64,000 bases of DNA from contig CAJHZI010000821.1 of assembly GCA_905160935.1 (NCBI GenBank), forward strand, positions 92,501 through 156,500, given 5' to 3'. The notes under the pieces are model-generated. The model ran no database searches and was not told the origin of the DNA. It saw nothing but the letters and a program-made list of their open reading frames with translations. Both the position numbers and the translations under genes were made by a program. Numbering within the stretch: position 1 is the first letter of the stretch; every line of letters begins with the position of its first letter. Shown piece after piece: positions 11,426-22,198 of this stretch. This DNA comes from Enchytraeus crypticus. Taxonomy: Eukaryota > Annelida > Clitellata > Enchytraeida > Enchytraeidae.

Positions 11426-13486
11426 TTAAGCAATTCGTTCTTTCTTAATTTTCAAATCTCGACTGTCTTCACCGAGAATTGTCGCAATCTCGTTCTGCAT
11501 GAACGCCCACGGTATGACTGAACCGAGTAGGGGGCATTTCTTACCACTGGGACAGTAGATCTCTGCCCCCGGGCTGCCCCCTGCTTGACGCTTGATGCTC
11601 TCCTTCGAGCAGGGAAAACAGAACTTGTGATCAAGTGCTGATGGACACTGAACGAAGTGCGTGTCCTCCAGACGTTCTCCACACAGTGAACACCTCAACA
11701 GCTCAACGGGTGGAACTCCAGAAGAGAGGAGAGGGGATGCGGGGAGTTCACTCAGGGTGCTGCCCCGGCCAGGCGGTGAACCCTCGGAGCGGCCGGAGTC
11801 TCTGACCAAACGACTAGAGAGATTCCGAGGTACTGAGCTGGATCTATCCATGCCGTCCTCGATCCTGGAGCTCTCGGTGGCGTTGCCTGGCTGAGAGCTG
11901 CCGTTGCGGGTCTCAGAAGATCTTGGCGATGTGTTGACAGGATCTATGTTTGTAGGCGATATTGATGACAAGCGCTGAAGTCTATCCGTACCATCTGCTG
12001 TTGGTGATTTCATCAATTCCGTATCGGAACAGATGGCTCCAGAATTCGCCCCAGCTACTGAAATATTCAACAACAATCTTTTCGAAAACGCTTCCATCTC
12101 AGTATCAATACTGTGACGCTTTGCAAAAAGAGAATCAATTTCTGTGTCTGATGACTTACGCTTAAGAGGATTTGTACCTGGCAAGTAGCGGAATGGAGCC
12201 GGAGTGAATGGAAGATTCCCTCGAAATGGAAAAAGAAATCTGGGATTTGCGAACCCACTGACTGCTGCAGACATGCTGCGGGAGAGAAGGGCTGTGGCTC
12301 CGGCCAGAGCGTTGGTAACATCATCTGATATGGGAGTGGGGAGCAGTTCTTTGTTGATCGATGCCCTGAAGTACCGTGCTTGCTCAGGTAGAAGATCGCC
12401 AAGAATTTTCCAATCATCATTCCCAGGTCTCATTAAATATTCAATATATTTGAATCCAGAAGAAAGTCCTTTTCCGAGGTCCTTAGAGGTCTCGCTATAC
12501 ATTTGTCGCGCTACGCCAGATGCGCTGTTGTAGACACATCCAGATCCAACCGGATACTCGATGAATATCTTCAGCTCGTATTCATTTCCCGGAGGCTTGG
12601 TAGCTGCATCGAAAGCCAGCACCCTGCCGACTAGACTGTGATCTTTTTTGAATCTAATATCGAAAGGTGTAACAGATCCAAGAATAGATAGTGTGTCCCC
12701 GACCAGACCAGGTTTAGGACCACATTCCGAATCTTTACCCCTTCCATCGTTGCCTAAGTTAGACGAGTCCGAGTCCTCTTCTCCATGCCCATCACCATTA
12801 GTAGAGGAACCCTGGTCATCCACTCTCTGTCCATTGATCCGTGGAGAAGAGGTCGTGACCTTGTTTATTCGAGAGCTACCTGACATTTGTGGAGGTGCTA
12901 GGGAAGTATGGAGAGGAGGAATAGAATGAAAGGGAGTCAAACCCATTCTGAGTGGCAGAGCTAAGCCAAGAAGTCCATGTAAACCTGACGGATCGTCACC
13001 CCTCGCGCCATGCTCTACTGATAGCCGGCTGGCCAAGCCAAAGTCTAAGAGAGTAGCAGGAGCCGAGGGGCGGGGCATGGGTCCCGGGTGAGATCGTATG
13101 TCGTGCGTAGCTGGAACAGGACGTCCTAATCTGGGATCTGGAGGATCATTGGAACTTCGCGTACTTCCTAGAGCACCCTGAGCAGTGGATATCAATCCCT
13201 GACAGTTTGGTTTGGACTGAGATGACGCAGTGTATCCAGAGCGAGGTGTGACCTCCAGGAGTCCGTGGATTCTCTTCAGTTGTCTGGCTGCCTCCAGTAC
13301 CAACTCCACCCTGTCTGGCCCCTCGTAGTTGACACATCCTCTGCAGACAGGCTCCGTGTAGTCATGCAGCATAGCCCAAGGAGCCCTGGGCAGGTCACAC
13401 AGGGCACAGTGCTGCCTCTGACTCCTCTGCTGTTGTTGTTGTTGTTGTTGCGCAGAATGCTGCTGATGTTGACTGGGCATCGGCAT
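11426..13486 (-). CDS. IRF2BP-like: IRF2BP-family transcriptional co-repressor
   Basis: Encodes 686 residues in one uninterrupted exon. Residues 26-75 form the family's amino-terminal zinc finger, with cysteines at 27, 30, 48 and 51 in the context CALCDLPRAPWAML and VCRGCVNYEG. An ELVLEAARQLKRIHG helix follows. Residues 599 to about 672 form the carboxy-terminal RING-type finger, starting CSLCGERLEDTHFVQCPSA and ending CPLLGSVIPWAFMQNEI. The middle is low-complexity, rich in Ser, Pro and Gly, with a basic LKRKSS patch that may aid nuclear import. Vertebrate IRF2BP1, IRF2BP2 and IRF2BPL are nuclear co-regulators with this same two-finger plan and intron-poor coding regions; their lengths are about 580-800 residues. 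An in-frame TAA at 13499-13501 lies just upstream, so ATG 13486 is the first usable start. A glutamine run follows at residues 13-20. Confidence 0.95.
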   Translation of the reverse strand: MPMPSQHQQHSAQQQQQQQQRSQRQHCALCDLPRAPWAMLHDYTEPVCRGCVNYEGPDRVELVLEAARQLKRIHGLLEVTPRSGYTASSQSKPNCQGLISTAQGALGSTRSSNDPPDPRLGRPVPATHDIRSHPGPMPRPSAPATLLDFGLASRLSVEHGARGDDPSGLHGLLGLALPLRMGLTPFHSIPPLHTSLAPPQMSGSSRINKVTTSSPRINGQRVDDQGSSTNGDGHGEEDSDSSNLGNDGRGKDSECGPKPGLVGDTLSILGSVTPFDIRFKKDHSLVGRVLAFDAATKPPGNEYELKIFIEYPVGSGCVYNSASGVARQMYSETSKDLGKGLSSGFKYIEYLMRPGNDDWKILGDLLPEQARYFRASINKELLPTPISDDVTNALAGATALLSRSMSAAVSGFANPRFLFPFRGNLPFTPAPFRYLPGTNPLKRKSSDTEIDSLFAKRHSIDTEMEAFSKRLLLNISVAGANSGAICSDTELMKSPTADGTDRLQRLSSISPTNIDPVNTSPRSSETRNGSSQPGNATESSRIEDGMDRSSSVPRNLSSRLVRDSGRSEGSPPGRGSTLSELPASPLLSSGVPPVELLRCSLCGERLEDTHFVQCPSALDHKFCFPCSKESIKRQAGGSPGAEIYCPSGKKCPLLGSVIPWAFMQNEIATILGEDSRDLKIKKERIA

Positions 13487-13518
13487 ACCGATAACTGGTT
13501 AAGTGATGAACGATGGCA
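13487..13518 (-). other. 5' UTR piece with upstream splice acceptor
   Basis: On the minus strand a pyrimidine-rich stretch, ATTCTATTTTCAG, ends at 13519. This predicts an intron acceptor 32 bp before the start codon. The gene would then have at least one upstream noncoding exon, with its promoter further right. The acceptor is inferred from sequence only. Confidence 0.5.
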
Positions 13519-14215
13519 CTGAAAATAGAATTTTTTTAAAAAATGTAAACTATAGTAAACGATGTACATAGTTTTGTTCACGGAGTCTGTGAAGTTATAC
13601 ATAAAATATTTATTATATTAGAGTCTAGCCTTAATTAATAATTTTATAGTTATTTCCCATTTCTTTCCTCAGTATCAGCGTAAATTAAGTGCTTAGGCCT
13701 ATATCATATTATAGTTATAGTATCTTCAATTTTTACGCAACTCCTATGAAATAGGGACTACCAATATAGCATGCATACTATATACAAGCAAGCAAAATAA
13801 GCATTTGTGAAACGCAAATAAACTCAAAATTAAAATTTGCAGTGTAAATATTTTACAGTAAAAATTGAATAAATTCGAGATTAAATGTGTTTATGGCAGC
13901 CAAACTTATAGCCAACAAGGATAAGACATATTGTATGTTGACCTATGAGATCGAGAATTTAGAGCAATAGAGTTACTACACTTTGTAGACTCATAGATTA
14001 GGATCTATATTTGAAATGTGGAACATAACGAGAGAGCGTGTCTCGAATGACCGATTATTGTCGCAAGTGCTTCGAGCGCATAACAAACCAAGTTAACAAG
14101 AGAATTAAGTCGATTTGATAATGCACAATCATTCCTGGATAAGCGTAAGTTCGATAATACCACACATGCATATCAATTATACACTTAGGTCTTATGTACT
14201 TCATCTATGTCTGTC
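13519..14215. other. Probable IRF2BP 5' UTR intron, no other feature
   Basis: AT-rich noncoding sequence upstream of the predicted acceptor. No coding or repeat signature was seen. Confidence 0.35.
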
Positions 14216-14283
14216 TAACTCTCACTCTCTCTAAATTTCTTTCTCTCTCTCTCCCTCTGCTTATTTATCCTTATCTCTCTCTC

Positions 14284-14358
<75 letters not shown>
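14216..14358. repeat. (CT)n then (TA)n compound microsatellite
   Basis: About 105 bp of CT-rich dinucleotide repeat passes directly into about 35 bp of TA repeat. Confidence 0.95.
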
Positions 14359-14360
<2 letters not shown>

Positions 14361-15430
14361 ATATCCACCATCCATCTATCCATCCAATGGTTTATCATTA
14401 TTTCCTTTAGCTTATGTGTATGATTTGGTTTTTAAGATAAAATAAATTTGCTCTCGCTCCCCAGTTAGGATGAGCTTTTTCGTAGTTTTAAATTATTCTT
14501 AACTCTTAATGCACAGCACATTTGATCTAATTTTCAGTGACAACGACATCAAAAAGGTAAATTTCCACTTTCCACTGTAGGCGCGATAAAATATAATCCA
14601 CTAGCAATATTACGAGTACACAATTGTAACCATTTATTGTTAATCAAATGATTTATAAAAATTAAATTTAGAAAATCTTCTGTGAACCAAGTGTGATTAA
14701 AAATTGCTATAATATCCTTAGCACTGAAAGTTGAAAACATAGAGCTAAGACATTTTATCTATCTAATTCAATAGTACTAAGAAACTATTGAATTTTAGAG
14801 ATATTCAATAAAACCGTGGAGTCTTGCATGCAATAAAGCTGTTATCCCAATTTTAATTTCTGTTTCTAAATTCCAATTTTCATTGACAGATATTATTTGT
14901 GGGTTTTTTAATTCCTAGGTCATTGTCTAGCAAGCATATTCCTGGCCAATTCGCTTGTCATTCAGTTATGGTATAATGAGCAGAAGAACGCCAACAAGAT
15001 TAAAGTGCGTAGAGTATCCAGGAAAAGCGGAGAATCTACTACACCGAAAATGATACCAGATCTGAACTAGCATGGAGCTTCAAATATATGAGACGTCTGA
15101 TGGAAAGTAAGAGGCGAAAAGAAAATATTTTGCTGAACAGGCAAAACGGGGCTTCTGTAACAGGAAAGAATAATTCAGCTAAAATGTTCTATGGTAACTC
15201 GAATCTTCAAACAGCAATCTTATTGTAAGAACATTTTTGGATCGCATTCCTTCAAGAAAGTGGCGCTTGGGTGGTAACAAAGTAATTATTAGGATAGGAG
15301 AAATTTAGGAATTGTGGTTATGTAGAAGGATATCATTATCTGGACTTAACAAAATTACAAATAAAAACACTCTTAATCAAGTTGATGCATATACAAATTA
15401 CTAAATGGATATTTAGTTATTTACTAACAA
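14359..15430. other. Intergenic, no recognised feature
   Basis: No gene, RNA or transposon signature was recognised in this stretch. Confidence 0.4.
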
Positions 15431-15596
15431 ACATGGACCTACAGGTAAATCCATGTTATATAACGCCTCCACTCTTCTCTGTCTTCCGTTTTCCTATGTT
15501 GGCATGAATGAAGACGAAAACGGAAGACAGATAAGAGTAGAGCGTTATATGCCTTGGACCTGCCAGTAGGCAGTGCACTACGAGAGAGCTGATATA

Positions 15597-15643
<47 letters not shown>

Positions 15644-15655
15644 ATATATATGTAA
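15431..15655. mobile_element. Foldback pair of RTE-A ends plus (TA)n
   Basis: Two RTE-A 3' fragments lie tail-outward. The minus-oriented arm is 15433-15493 (AACGCCTCCACTCTTCTCTG) and the plus-oriented arm is 15514-15565 (CGGAAGACAGATAAGAGTAG). The loop is about 20 bp. The plus arm ends GGCAGTGCACTACGAGAGAG and runs into a TA microsatellite at 15592-15655. Confidence 0.75.
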
Positions 15656-16039
15656 TTTTTCGATGGTTGGGTACAAAGTAATTAGGAAATTGAATACGTG
15701 ATCATGAAGCTTTTAGTGAGATTTTGACTATAGGCCTAAGGATAGTCACGTACAAAGGTAAGGCGTAGTAAAAGTTATTTAATTATGGTTAAAATGACTG
15801 CTACAAAAAGCGACAAAATTGAACAAATATAATCACGTTCAAAAAAGTCAAATTGGCTGTAGAGCATGATCCACAGAGAATAAGCAATAGGACAAAGCCC
15901 AGAAAGCAATGCATAGGCTCATGCATTGCTTTCATATACATTATATGAATCAAGTAAATACAAAGGTGTAAAAGTTCGATATTCTTGCATTATTTTAATA
16001 ATAATAATAGTATAATAATATTTTTAATATATAATAATA

Positions 16040-16188
16040 GTCTTTCTATGACTTTGCAAAGATTTAATGCAGTCTGCTTCAGCTATTCTTTTAAGCAGCT
16101 AGAAGACCTCGAGTGGACGGGCGGCGATTCAGCATGTAGTGCTCGAATCGTTTTTATCAAACCTCGGGTTCTCTATACAATGGGGTAA

Positions 16189-16221
<33 letters not shown>

Positions 16222-16280
16222 CTTATTTTTATCCCAGGGCCCAATATAGCCCATAGCATTAACAAATAAAAATAAAAATT
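16040..16280 (-). repeat. Dispersed repeat family R, copy 3
   Basis: Minus-strand relative of 5845-6095. It carries the TTTAATGCAGTCTG block and TATTTTTATCCCAGGGCCC, separated by an expanded (AAT)n tract at 16190-16222. Confidence 0.5.
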
Positions 16281-16324
16281 GCAGTATGTAATCATAATAG
16301 TGATATAAAGATTCTACTCTAGCG

Positions 16325-16450
16325 CTAAAATGCTGTCTGCTTCATTTCATATTGCAGAGGATTTATTTTAAAAGCATTTACTTAAACTTTTAGTATAGTA
16401 AAATCACTCTTATATTTTAGCCCATAGGTCTTTAAATCCCAGAGCATTAA
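16325..16450 (-). repeat. Dispersed repeat family R, copy 4
   Basis: A second minus-oriented relative next to copy 3. It shows ATGCTGTCTGCTTCA, GAGGATTTATTTTAAAAGC and TATTTTAGCCCATAGG in the same order as copy 3. Confidence 0.45.
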
Positions 16451-17025
16451 AACTAGCAATGCAAGAATTTCTAACAGTTACACCTTGTGTTTTTAATTAT
16501 TATCAATATTGTTAAGCTGTCGAAAATAGGGACAATAAAATCTAATTTCTATTTACCCGTAAAGCCTTACAATTAGGTAGGATTAAATATCTTAAATAGT
16601 CTTTGGATTTCACTTCAATTGTGTTACCATTTTCGATTTCATGGTGAAATTAGTATTTTCCACGATATAAGCCTACGAGTATATAATACATGCCTGAATA
16701 ATTATTAAAAACCAATTCATTGTAATTGACACGTTAGTTTTCGAAAATAATTAATTCATTGTAACTCAAACACCGAAGTTGGTCTTAAAATTTCAATTTA
16801 CAATAATTCGAGATAAAGCATGATACAGTCACATCGTTAAGTGATCTTCTTCGATGAGACCGCACGTCACGATGATGCTAGCACACATTCACGAACATGT
16901 TCTAGCATATAACAGAATAGTATCTATATTAATAATCACCAGATTTCGTGCCGCTGAATAAAAACCATTTTCTTTACGTACATGCAAATATTTGTACGCC
17001 ATTCATACAACCCCTCATTGCTGGA
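16451..17025. other. Intergenic, no recognised feature
   Basis: AT-rich sequence with no supported gene or repeat. Confidence 0.4.
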
Positions 17026-17029
17026 TTAT

Positions 17030-17470
17030 AGCTCAGCACTGTCACGTACTTTTATCATCACGCGCCTAAATCTTTCGCTCTTTCTCTCTCTACGTTTGTC
17101 TGAACGCACACGTAGATATATGTCAAAGTACTTGAGAGAGTTAAGGGACGTGACTTTCGAGGAGAGAGAGAAAGAGAAAATTTGAGGGAGGAAGACTCTC
17201 ACCCTCTTCCTCTCTCTCACTCTCACACTCGCGCGCAAACATGCTAATGAACATCTCTCTATGCCGATCACGATCTCTAATCTCTCTCCATCTACACAGG
17301 CCTTAAACCCCTCGCTCTGCCGCTGACTTAGCCGAGCCTGAATACCGACAAGTCATTTGTATTCCCCAATCGCCGTAGATTTTCCCAGCCACGAGCCTCT
17401 GGACGTGCCCTGAATACCGCTTGCTCGCCGGTAACAGCCTGCGATAACTTTGTTGAGGGACTAGATCAAA
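17030..17470. promoter_or_regulatory. Candidate promoter-like block upstream of IRF2BP
   Basis: This is a local island with more CpG than the surrounding AT-rich DNA, plus CT/GA-rich tracts (17085-17225). It lies about 3.5-4 kb upstream of the IRF2BP start codon, on the side where a noncoding first exon is predicted. No TATA box or splice donor could be fixed. This is a location-based guess. Confidence 0.2.
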
Positions 17471-17940
17471 TTTTGAACTCGCTTTACGCGAAAATAATTA
17501 ATTTTTAAAGCGATGGCTCGCAATGATTAATCTACGGCGTCAACAAGATTTCTGAAGTACTGCTGCAAGTTATTGCTTCATTCAAATTCAGCTCACGAGA
17601 CCCCGGTTAACACGAAATACAGCATTATCCATGCATATCTCAAAAGCTCTTGCACCGACACGCAAGCAAATCTTATTCGAGAGCACAAGTAATATTCATC
17701 CATATCTAATTTCATTAGGGGCCATCACGAATTTCTTTCTAGTCACGTAATTCAACGGATGCTTGATATAGCTGAGGTTATAGTAGATTTATAGAATATT
17801 TAAAGTAATAACTAATATTTATTTTTGCTTCAATTTTACCTTTAATCCTCGAAAACTTTGCGATATTTGTATCCAAAGGATACTCAACAGTATATTGATT
17901 TAAATTGAATTTAATCATGTCTGAAATTAGTCATAAGAGA

Positions 17941-18012
17941 AAATTAATAAATTCCGATATAGGCCTATATATATATATATATATATAGGCCTATATCGGA
18001 ATTTATTAATTT
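17941..18012. repeat. Perfect 72-bp palindrome
   Basis: The sequence equals its own reverse complement over all 72 bases, with 36-bp arms. Arms begin AAATTAATAAATTCCGATAT and include AGGCCT, meeting in a central TA tract. It is followed by more TA-rich DNA to about 18060. Confidence 0.95.
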
Positions 18013-18070
18013 CTATAATTATATATATTATATATATATAAATTATATATATATATATATCGGAATATCT

Positions 18071-18187
18071 TACGAACGTAATATATTTGACCGCGAATTA
18101 GTATGTGCGGGGTTCGAATCCCGAGCTCGCCCGTCACTGACATCGCGTTCGAGTAAGGAAACTGATGTTAACATTAGCTTTTAGCTT
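18071..18187 (+). mobile_element. SINE-1 copy, 5' truncated
   Basis: Starts within the tRNA-like head, then reads GACCGCGAATTAGTATGTGC, the B box GGGGTTCGAATCCCG, CCCGTCACTGACATCGC and GGAAACTGATGTTAACATTA. The 3' end runs straight into a TA tract. Confidence 0.8.
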
Positions 18188-18203
18188 TTATATATATATA
18201 TAA

Positions 18204-18257
<54 letters not shown>

Positions 18258-18306
18258 GAGAGAGAGCGAGAAAGAAATGGGGAGAGAGAACGAGAGAGAG
18301 AGAGCA
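18186..18306. repeat. (TA)n then (GA)n microsatellite
   Basis: About 70 bp of TA repeat followed by about 50 bp of GA-rich repeat. Confidence 0.9.
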
Positions 18307-18406
18307 GAGGTATATGTGTGTGGAGGAGTGTTTTAATGTGGAATTTAAGAAACTATAATATTCGGAAACTAGAAACGATCGAAACGAAGTTATCGAATTG
18401 GGCATG

Positions 18407-18410
<4 letters not shown>

Positions 18411-18460
<50 letters not shown>

Positions 18461-18479
18461 TATATATATATCTAATATA

Positions 18480-18530
<51 letters not shown>

Positions 18531-18573
18531 ATATTTATATAGGGCCGTATCATTCTATATATATATATATATA

Positions 18574-18616
<43 letters not shown>
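18411..18616. repeat. Long (TA)n tract
   Basis: About 205 bp of near-pure TA dinucleotide with short unique interruptions. It abuts the 5' end of the RTE-A copy that follows. Confidence 0.95.
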
Positions 18617-18620
<4 letters not shown>

Positions 18621-19305
18621 GATCAGCCCTAAGATATGGCATGAAGATTAATATAAAAAAGACCAAGGTTACGAGAGTGTCCAATAATAAAGGTGAAGTT
18701 AGTATCACAATAAATGGTACGAAATTGGAACAGGTAAGGAGTTTCAAATATTTGGGTCATACTATAACCGATGATGGGAAATGTGAGACAGAAATATGCA
18801 GTAGGATTGCACAAGCAAAAGCGGCCTTTGGTAGTAGAAAAGAACTATTAACAAAAAGTCTAAAGAAAGACACAAAGATAAAGATAGTGAAAACTTTGGT
18901 TTGGACCACGCTATTATATGGATGTGAAACATGAACCTTAAGGAAGGAAGATTATGGAAACTGGAGCATTGGAAATGTGGATTTGGAGAAGAATGGAGAG
19001 GATTAGCTGGACTCAAAAGGTTACAAATGAGGAAGTCCTGGAAAGAGTTGGTACAGATAGACAGTTAATAAATGTATTAAGAAATAGGAAGAAGAGATGG
19101 ATTGGACACATTCTAATGGGGGAAGGTCTATTAAAAGAGGTCATAGAAGGTAGAATGGAAGGAAAAAGAGGCAGGGGCAGGCCGAGATTAGGTATGTTTG
19201 ATGTTTTAAAGACCCACTCATATGTGGAAATGAAGAGGAAGGCGGAAGACAGAGAAGAGTGGAGGCGTTATGTACCATGGACCTGCCAGTAGGCAGTGCA
19301 CTAAG
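18617..19305 (+). mobile_element. RTE-A LINE fragment
   Basis: Plus-strand translation gives [16 protein letters not shown], a SFKYLGHTITDDGKCETEI block, LVWTTLLYGCET, then after a frame break MWIWRRMERISWT, RNRKKRWIGHI and GKRGRGRPRLG, ending REEWRRYVPWTCQ. These are the thumb and carboxy-terminal parts of an RTE-type ORF2. A stop and frame change occur near 18935-18955. The 3' end is CCTGCCAGTAGGCAGTGCAC followed by TAAGAGAGATATATAT. The element is truncated on the 5' side at a TA tract and is not functional. Confidence 0.9.
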
Positions 19306-20027
19306 AGAGATATATATATAGTTTTATAGATATATAACTTTCCATATGCACAATAATTGTGAAAAAGTATAAAACTCATACATGTTCTAAAAATGTTTAG
19401 AAATCCTACAGCACATGTATAGCAGTTAGAGTGAGAGGAATGATCGATTCAATTAACAAACGATTTTTACATATTTCTGATGTAGTCGCTTCTCACGAAG
19501 ACTTGCAGTTTCTGTAGCTTTCTCTTCCAAGGACACTAATCATTAATAGTAGAAACAGTAGGCCAATGTCACAGTGAAATGTACGCCTACTTTCTACATG
19601 TACTTAAGCATTTTGGAATTTACCTCAGGTCAGTGATTTGATGCGTGTATAGACCACAATGTAGCACCTGCCAGCGGCGTGAATTACTTTCTACTTAAAC
19701 GTATGCAAATAGATAACACTACATATGAAGTATAAGTAATTAATTAAAAAGCAAAATAGATATGTGGTCTTTGTATAGGCCAACTCAGTCGTCATCACGT
19801 GGTGTTTTGACGCCTGTTTGTGCAGAGTTTGCAAGAGAAGTTACTGGCATTACCTTCTGGCGAGGAACATTTGACCGAACATTAAACTCTTATTGATTGA
19901 TTGCTTGATACGTGAGTGATAAGGAGTAAAGCAAACCGCAACAGGATCGTGCCATTGGCTGAGTCTGTATTCTTGGCCGTGTAAACTAAAAATTATTACA
20001 TTTAGTATATATTAAAACAGAGTTTAA
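19306..20027. other. Intergenic, no recognised feature
   Basis: No supported gene, RNA or repeat. Confidence 0.4.
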
Positions 20028-20100
20028 ATCCTAGGCTCATCCATCACTAATGCCAGTTCAAAAAATAAAACTAAAGTTAAACCAAATCTTAGTTAAACAC
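20028..20100 (+). mobile_element. Degraded SINE-1 3' part
   Basis: GAGTTTAAATCCTAGGCTC, CATCCATCACTAATGCC and AAAGTTAAAC follow the B box, middle and tail order of SINE-1, with many substitutions. Confidence 0.45.
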
Positions 20101-20159
20101 TTTTTATATCAACATCATCATCATCATCATAAAAGAAATCACTAAAAGTAAAATTTTAG

Positions 20160-20160
<1 letters not shown>

Positions 20161-20192
<32 letters not shown>
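20161..20192. repeat. (AAT)n microsatellite
   Basis: Ten or so AAT units, preceded by a short CAT repeat at 20110-20130. Confidence 0.9.
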
Positions 20193-20960
20193 TTTGTATG
20201 ATTGGAAATATGTGGACTATTTCATTATCACAGGTATCGATCTATTAATAGAAATTTGATATCTACATGTATTTATCAACCGAATTCTAAAAATGTTAAT
20301 ATTATGCAAATACTCTCCGCCAATTCAAATACATTATATTGCATGAATGAGATTGCGGTGTTGATGGAATAATTAGTTTAGCTAATTTGTAAAGCCTATT
20401 GAGTGCATGTATAATGAATGAAGGAGCATTGCATGCAGAGTCTGTAATTAATGAACAAAAGTTCAAACGGGGCAGGCCTGAATTAATAGGAAGAACGCAA
20501 GAATCCATAATATTTCTAACCGAATAAAGTAATGTGCTGGTTCTTTAGTGGTCCCACTAAATATTAAAGAAACCTTTTTACTTTCATTTCATAAAATGCT
20601 TATATTGGTGTTTAGCTTTGACCTCGGCTAGTGAATTTTTATAGGCTTCGGTACAATAAAGAAGTCGCAATGACACAATTTTTCGAAGTAGTGCATTTCA
20701 ATTACGATCATCTTAACGTTTCGAACATGAAAATTTACATTATTTTTAATTCACTTATTTGCCAGCATATACCCGGTATTACCAAGATGTATTTAATTCA
20801 TAAGCTCTACTTAACAAAGACTAACCATATTGCACAAATGAATCAAAATTAATTTCCATTGCTTAAAACATAGAAGACATCGAAATATTACTAACATTCT
20901 CAATGTTTTATGCAAGGATTCTAAAGATACAGTGATATCAATCTGATTATAATATATTTA
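20193..20960. other. Intergenic, no recognised feature
   Basis: AT-rich sequence. Short frames on both strands have no recognisable domain. Confidence 0.4.
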
Positions 20961-20964
20961 ACTA

Positions 20965-21205
20965 AAGCTCTAAGAAATAGGAAGAAGAATTCGATACGAC
21001 ACATTCTAAAAACAAATAGTTTACTAAAGGAGGTCATATAAGGCAGAATGGAAGGAAACTGAAGCAGAGAAAGACCGAGATTAGGAAAGTTACATTTACA
21101 TGATTTAAAGATTCACTCGTACGTGGACATGAAGAGGAAAACAGAAGACAGAGAAGATTGGAAGCATTATATACCATGGACCTGTCCGTAGGAACTAAGC
21201 ACACT

Positions 21206-21212
<7 letters not shown>
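20965..21212 (+). mobile_element. RTE-A LINE 3' fragment
   Basis: Translates as an LRNRKKN...HIL..LLKEVI stretch and then DREDWKHYIPWTC-like sequence, the last part of the RTE-A ORF. The 3' end reads ACACTAAGAGAGAGAG and merges into a GA microsatellite to 21236. Confidence 0.8.
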
Positions 21213-21236
<24 letters not shown>

Positions 21237-21248
21237 GAGTGCTGCTGC

Positions 21249-21312
21249 AGTTCCTGGGCTCGTGCCTCACTGATATCGCTTTCGAGAGATGAAACTGACA
21301 TTAACATAGGCT
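21249..21312 (+). mobile_element. SINE-1 3' fragment
   Basis: Holds only TTCCTGGGCTCGTGCC, CACTGATATCGCTTTCGAG and GAAACTGACATTAACATAGG. It begins at the end of the GA microsatellite. Confidence 0.7.
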
Positions 21313-21364
21313 TTACGGCTTTTGCACACCAGAAAATTCTTATAATGCTTCCATTCTTATTCAA

Positions 21365-21485
21365 TAGCGTAGGGGTAACGTCATGAAGTTTTAAGTTACA
21401 GATCCTGAGGTGAATTGAACTGTCACGGGTTCGAATCCCAGCCGCGCTGATCTGAGAGTAAAATTTCGGATATTCACTGGACTGG
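21365..21485 (+). mobile_element. SINE-3 copy (tRNA-derived)
   Basis: A second tRNA-headed SINE family. It has an A box TAGCGTAGGGGTAA, then GTCATGAAGTTTTAAG, the B box GGGTTCGAATCCC, and GCGCTGATCTGAGAGTAAAA. Relatives are at 42070-42130 and, inverted, at 56319-56440. The B box is an exact match to the Pol III consensus. Confidence 0.7.
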
Positions 21486-21944
21486 TTATACGGAAAATGG
21501 TCTAAATTGCTTAACGGTTTAAACATGTGGTTTTAAATGTGATAGATATCGACATAGTTGATCATTTCACTATAATGCGTGTTTAATTTTAAAATGAAAA
21601 ACTTAAATGGTTTGACTAAGATATGACTAATAACTTTACTACTAAATTTAAACACTTATCAAAAGTTAAAGTCAAATTGTCAGATTTATATTAGTCGAAT
21701 TTTCCAGAAATTTCGAATTAATAGGTTTTTCTTCAAAAACTTAAAAAAATAACTTTTTCGAGTTTTAGGTTTCTAGTTTTTTTAAACCTTAAAACCTAAA
21801 AAACTATTTTTGCCACTCCTGCTTATTAGTATTTCAATGGCAAAAGTGCTTATATGAAGCCTGTTTAATTAACAGACATTCGTCAGGATTTTACTCTAAA
21901 CTGTATTTGAATAAGTTTTCAGTTTTAAGTTTTGCGTCAGTGAA

Positions 21945-22025
21945 TAAAGCTGGTAAAGCGAACGTCGGTTTCCTTACTTGAAAGCGATGTCAGTGACGGG
22001 CGAGCCCAGGATTTGAACCCCCGAA
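21945..22025 (-). mobile_element. SINE-1 copy broken by (TA)n
   Basis: Minus-oriented SINE-1 3' two thirds: tail, CGATGTCAGTGACGGGCG, and the B-box complement GGATTTGAACCCC. It is cut off at the B box by the TA tract that follows. Confidence 0.8.
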
Positions 22026-22043
22026 TATATATATACATATTTA

Positions 22044-22087
<44 letters not shown>

Positions 22088-22198
22088 TATATATTTATAT
22101 ATATACTGTATATATATATTTTTATATATATGGTCATACTGTATATATATATATGTGTGTGTGTGTGTGTGAGTGTGTGTGTGTATGTGTGTGTATAA
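22024..22198. repeat. (TA)n then (GT)n microsatellite
   Basis: About 120 bp of TA-rich repeat followed by about 45 bp of GT repeat. Confidence 0.95.

Noticed and set aside
11452-13602. Several 60-117 codon frames overlapping IRF2BP
   Set aside because: Shadow frames of the 686-codon gene, with no domain of their own.
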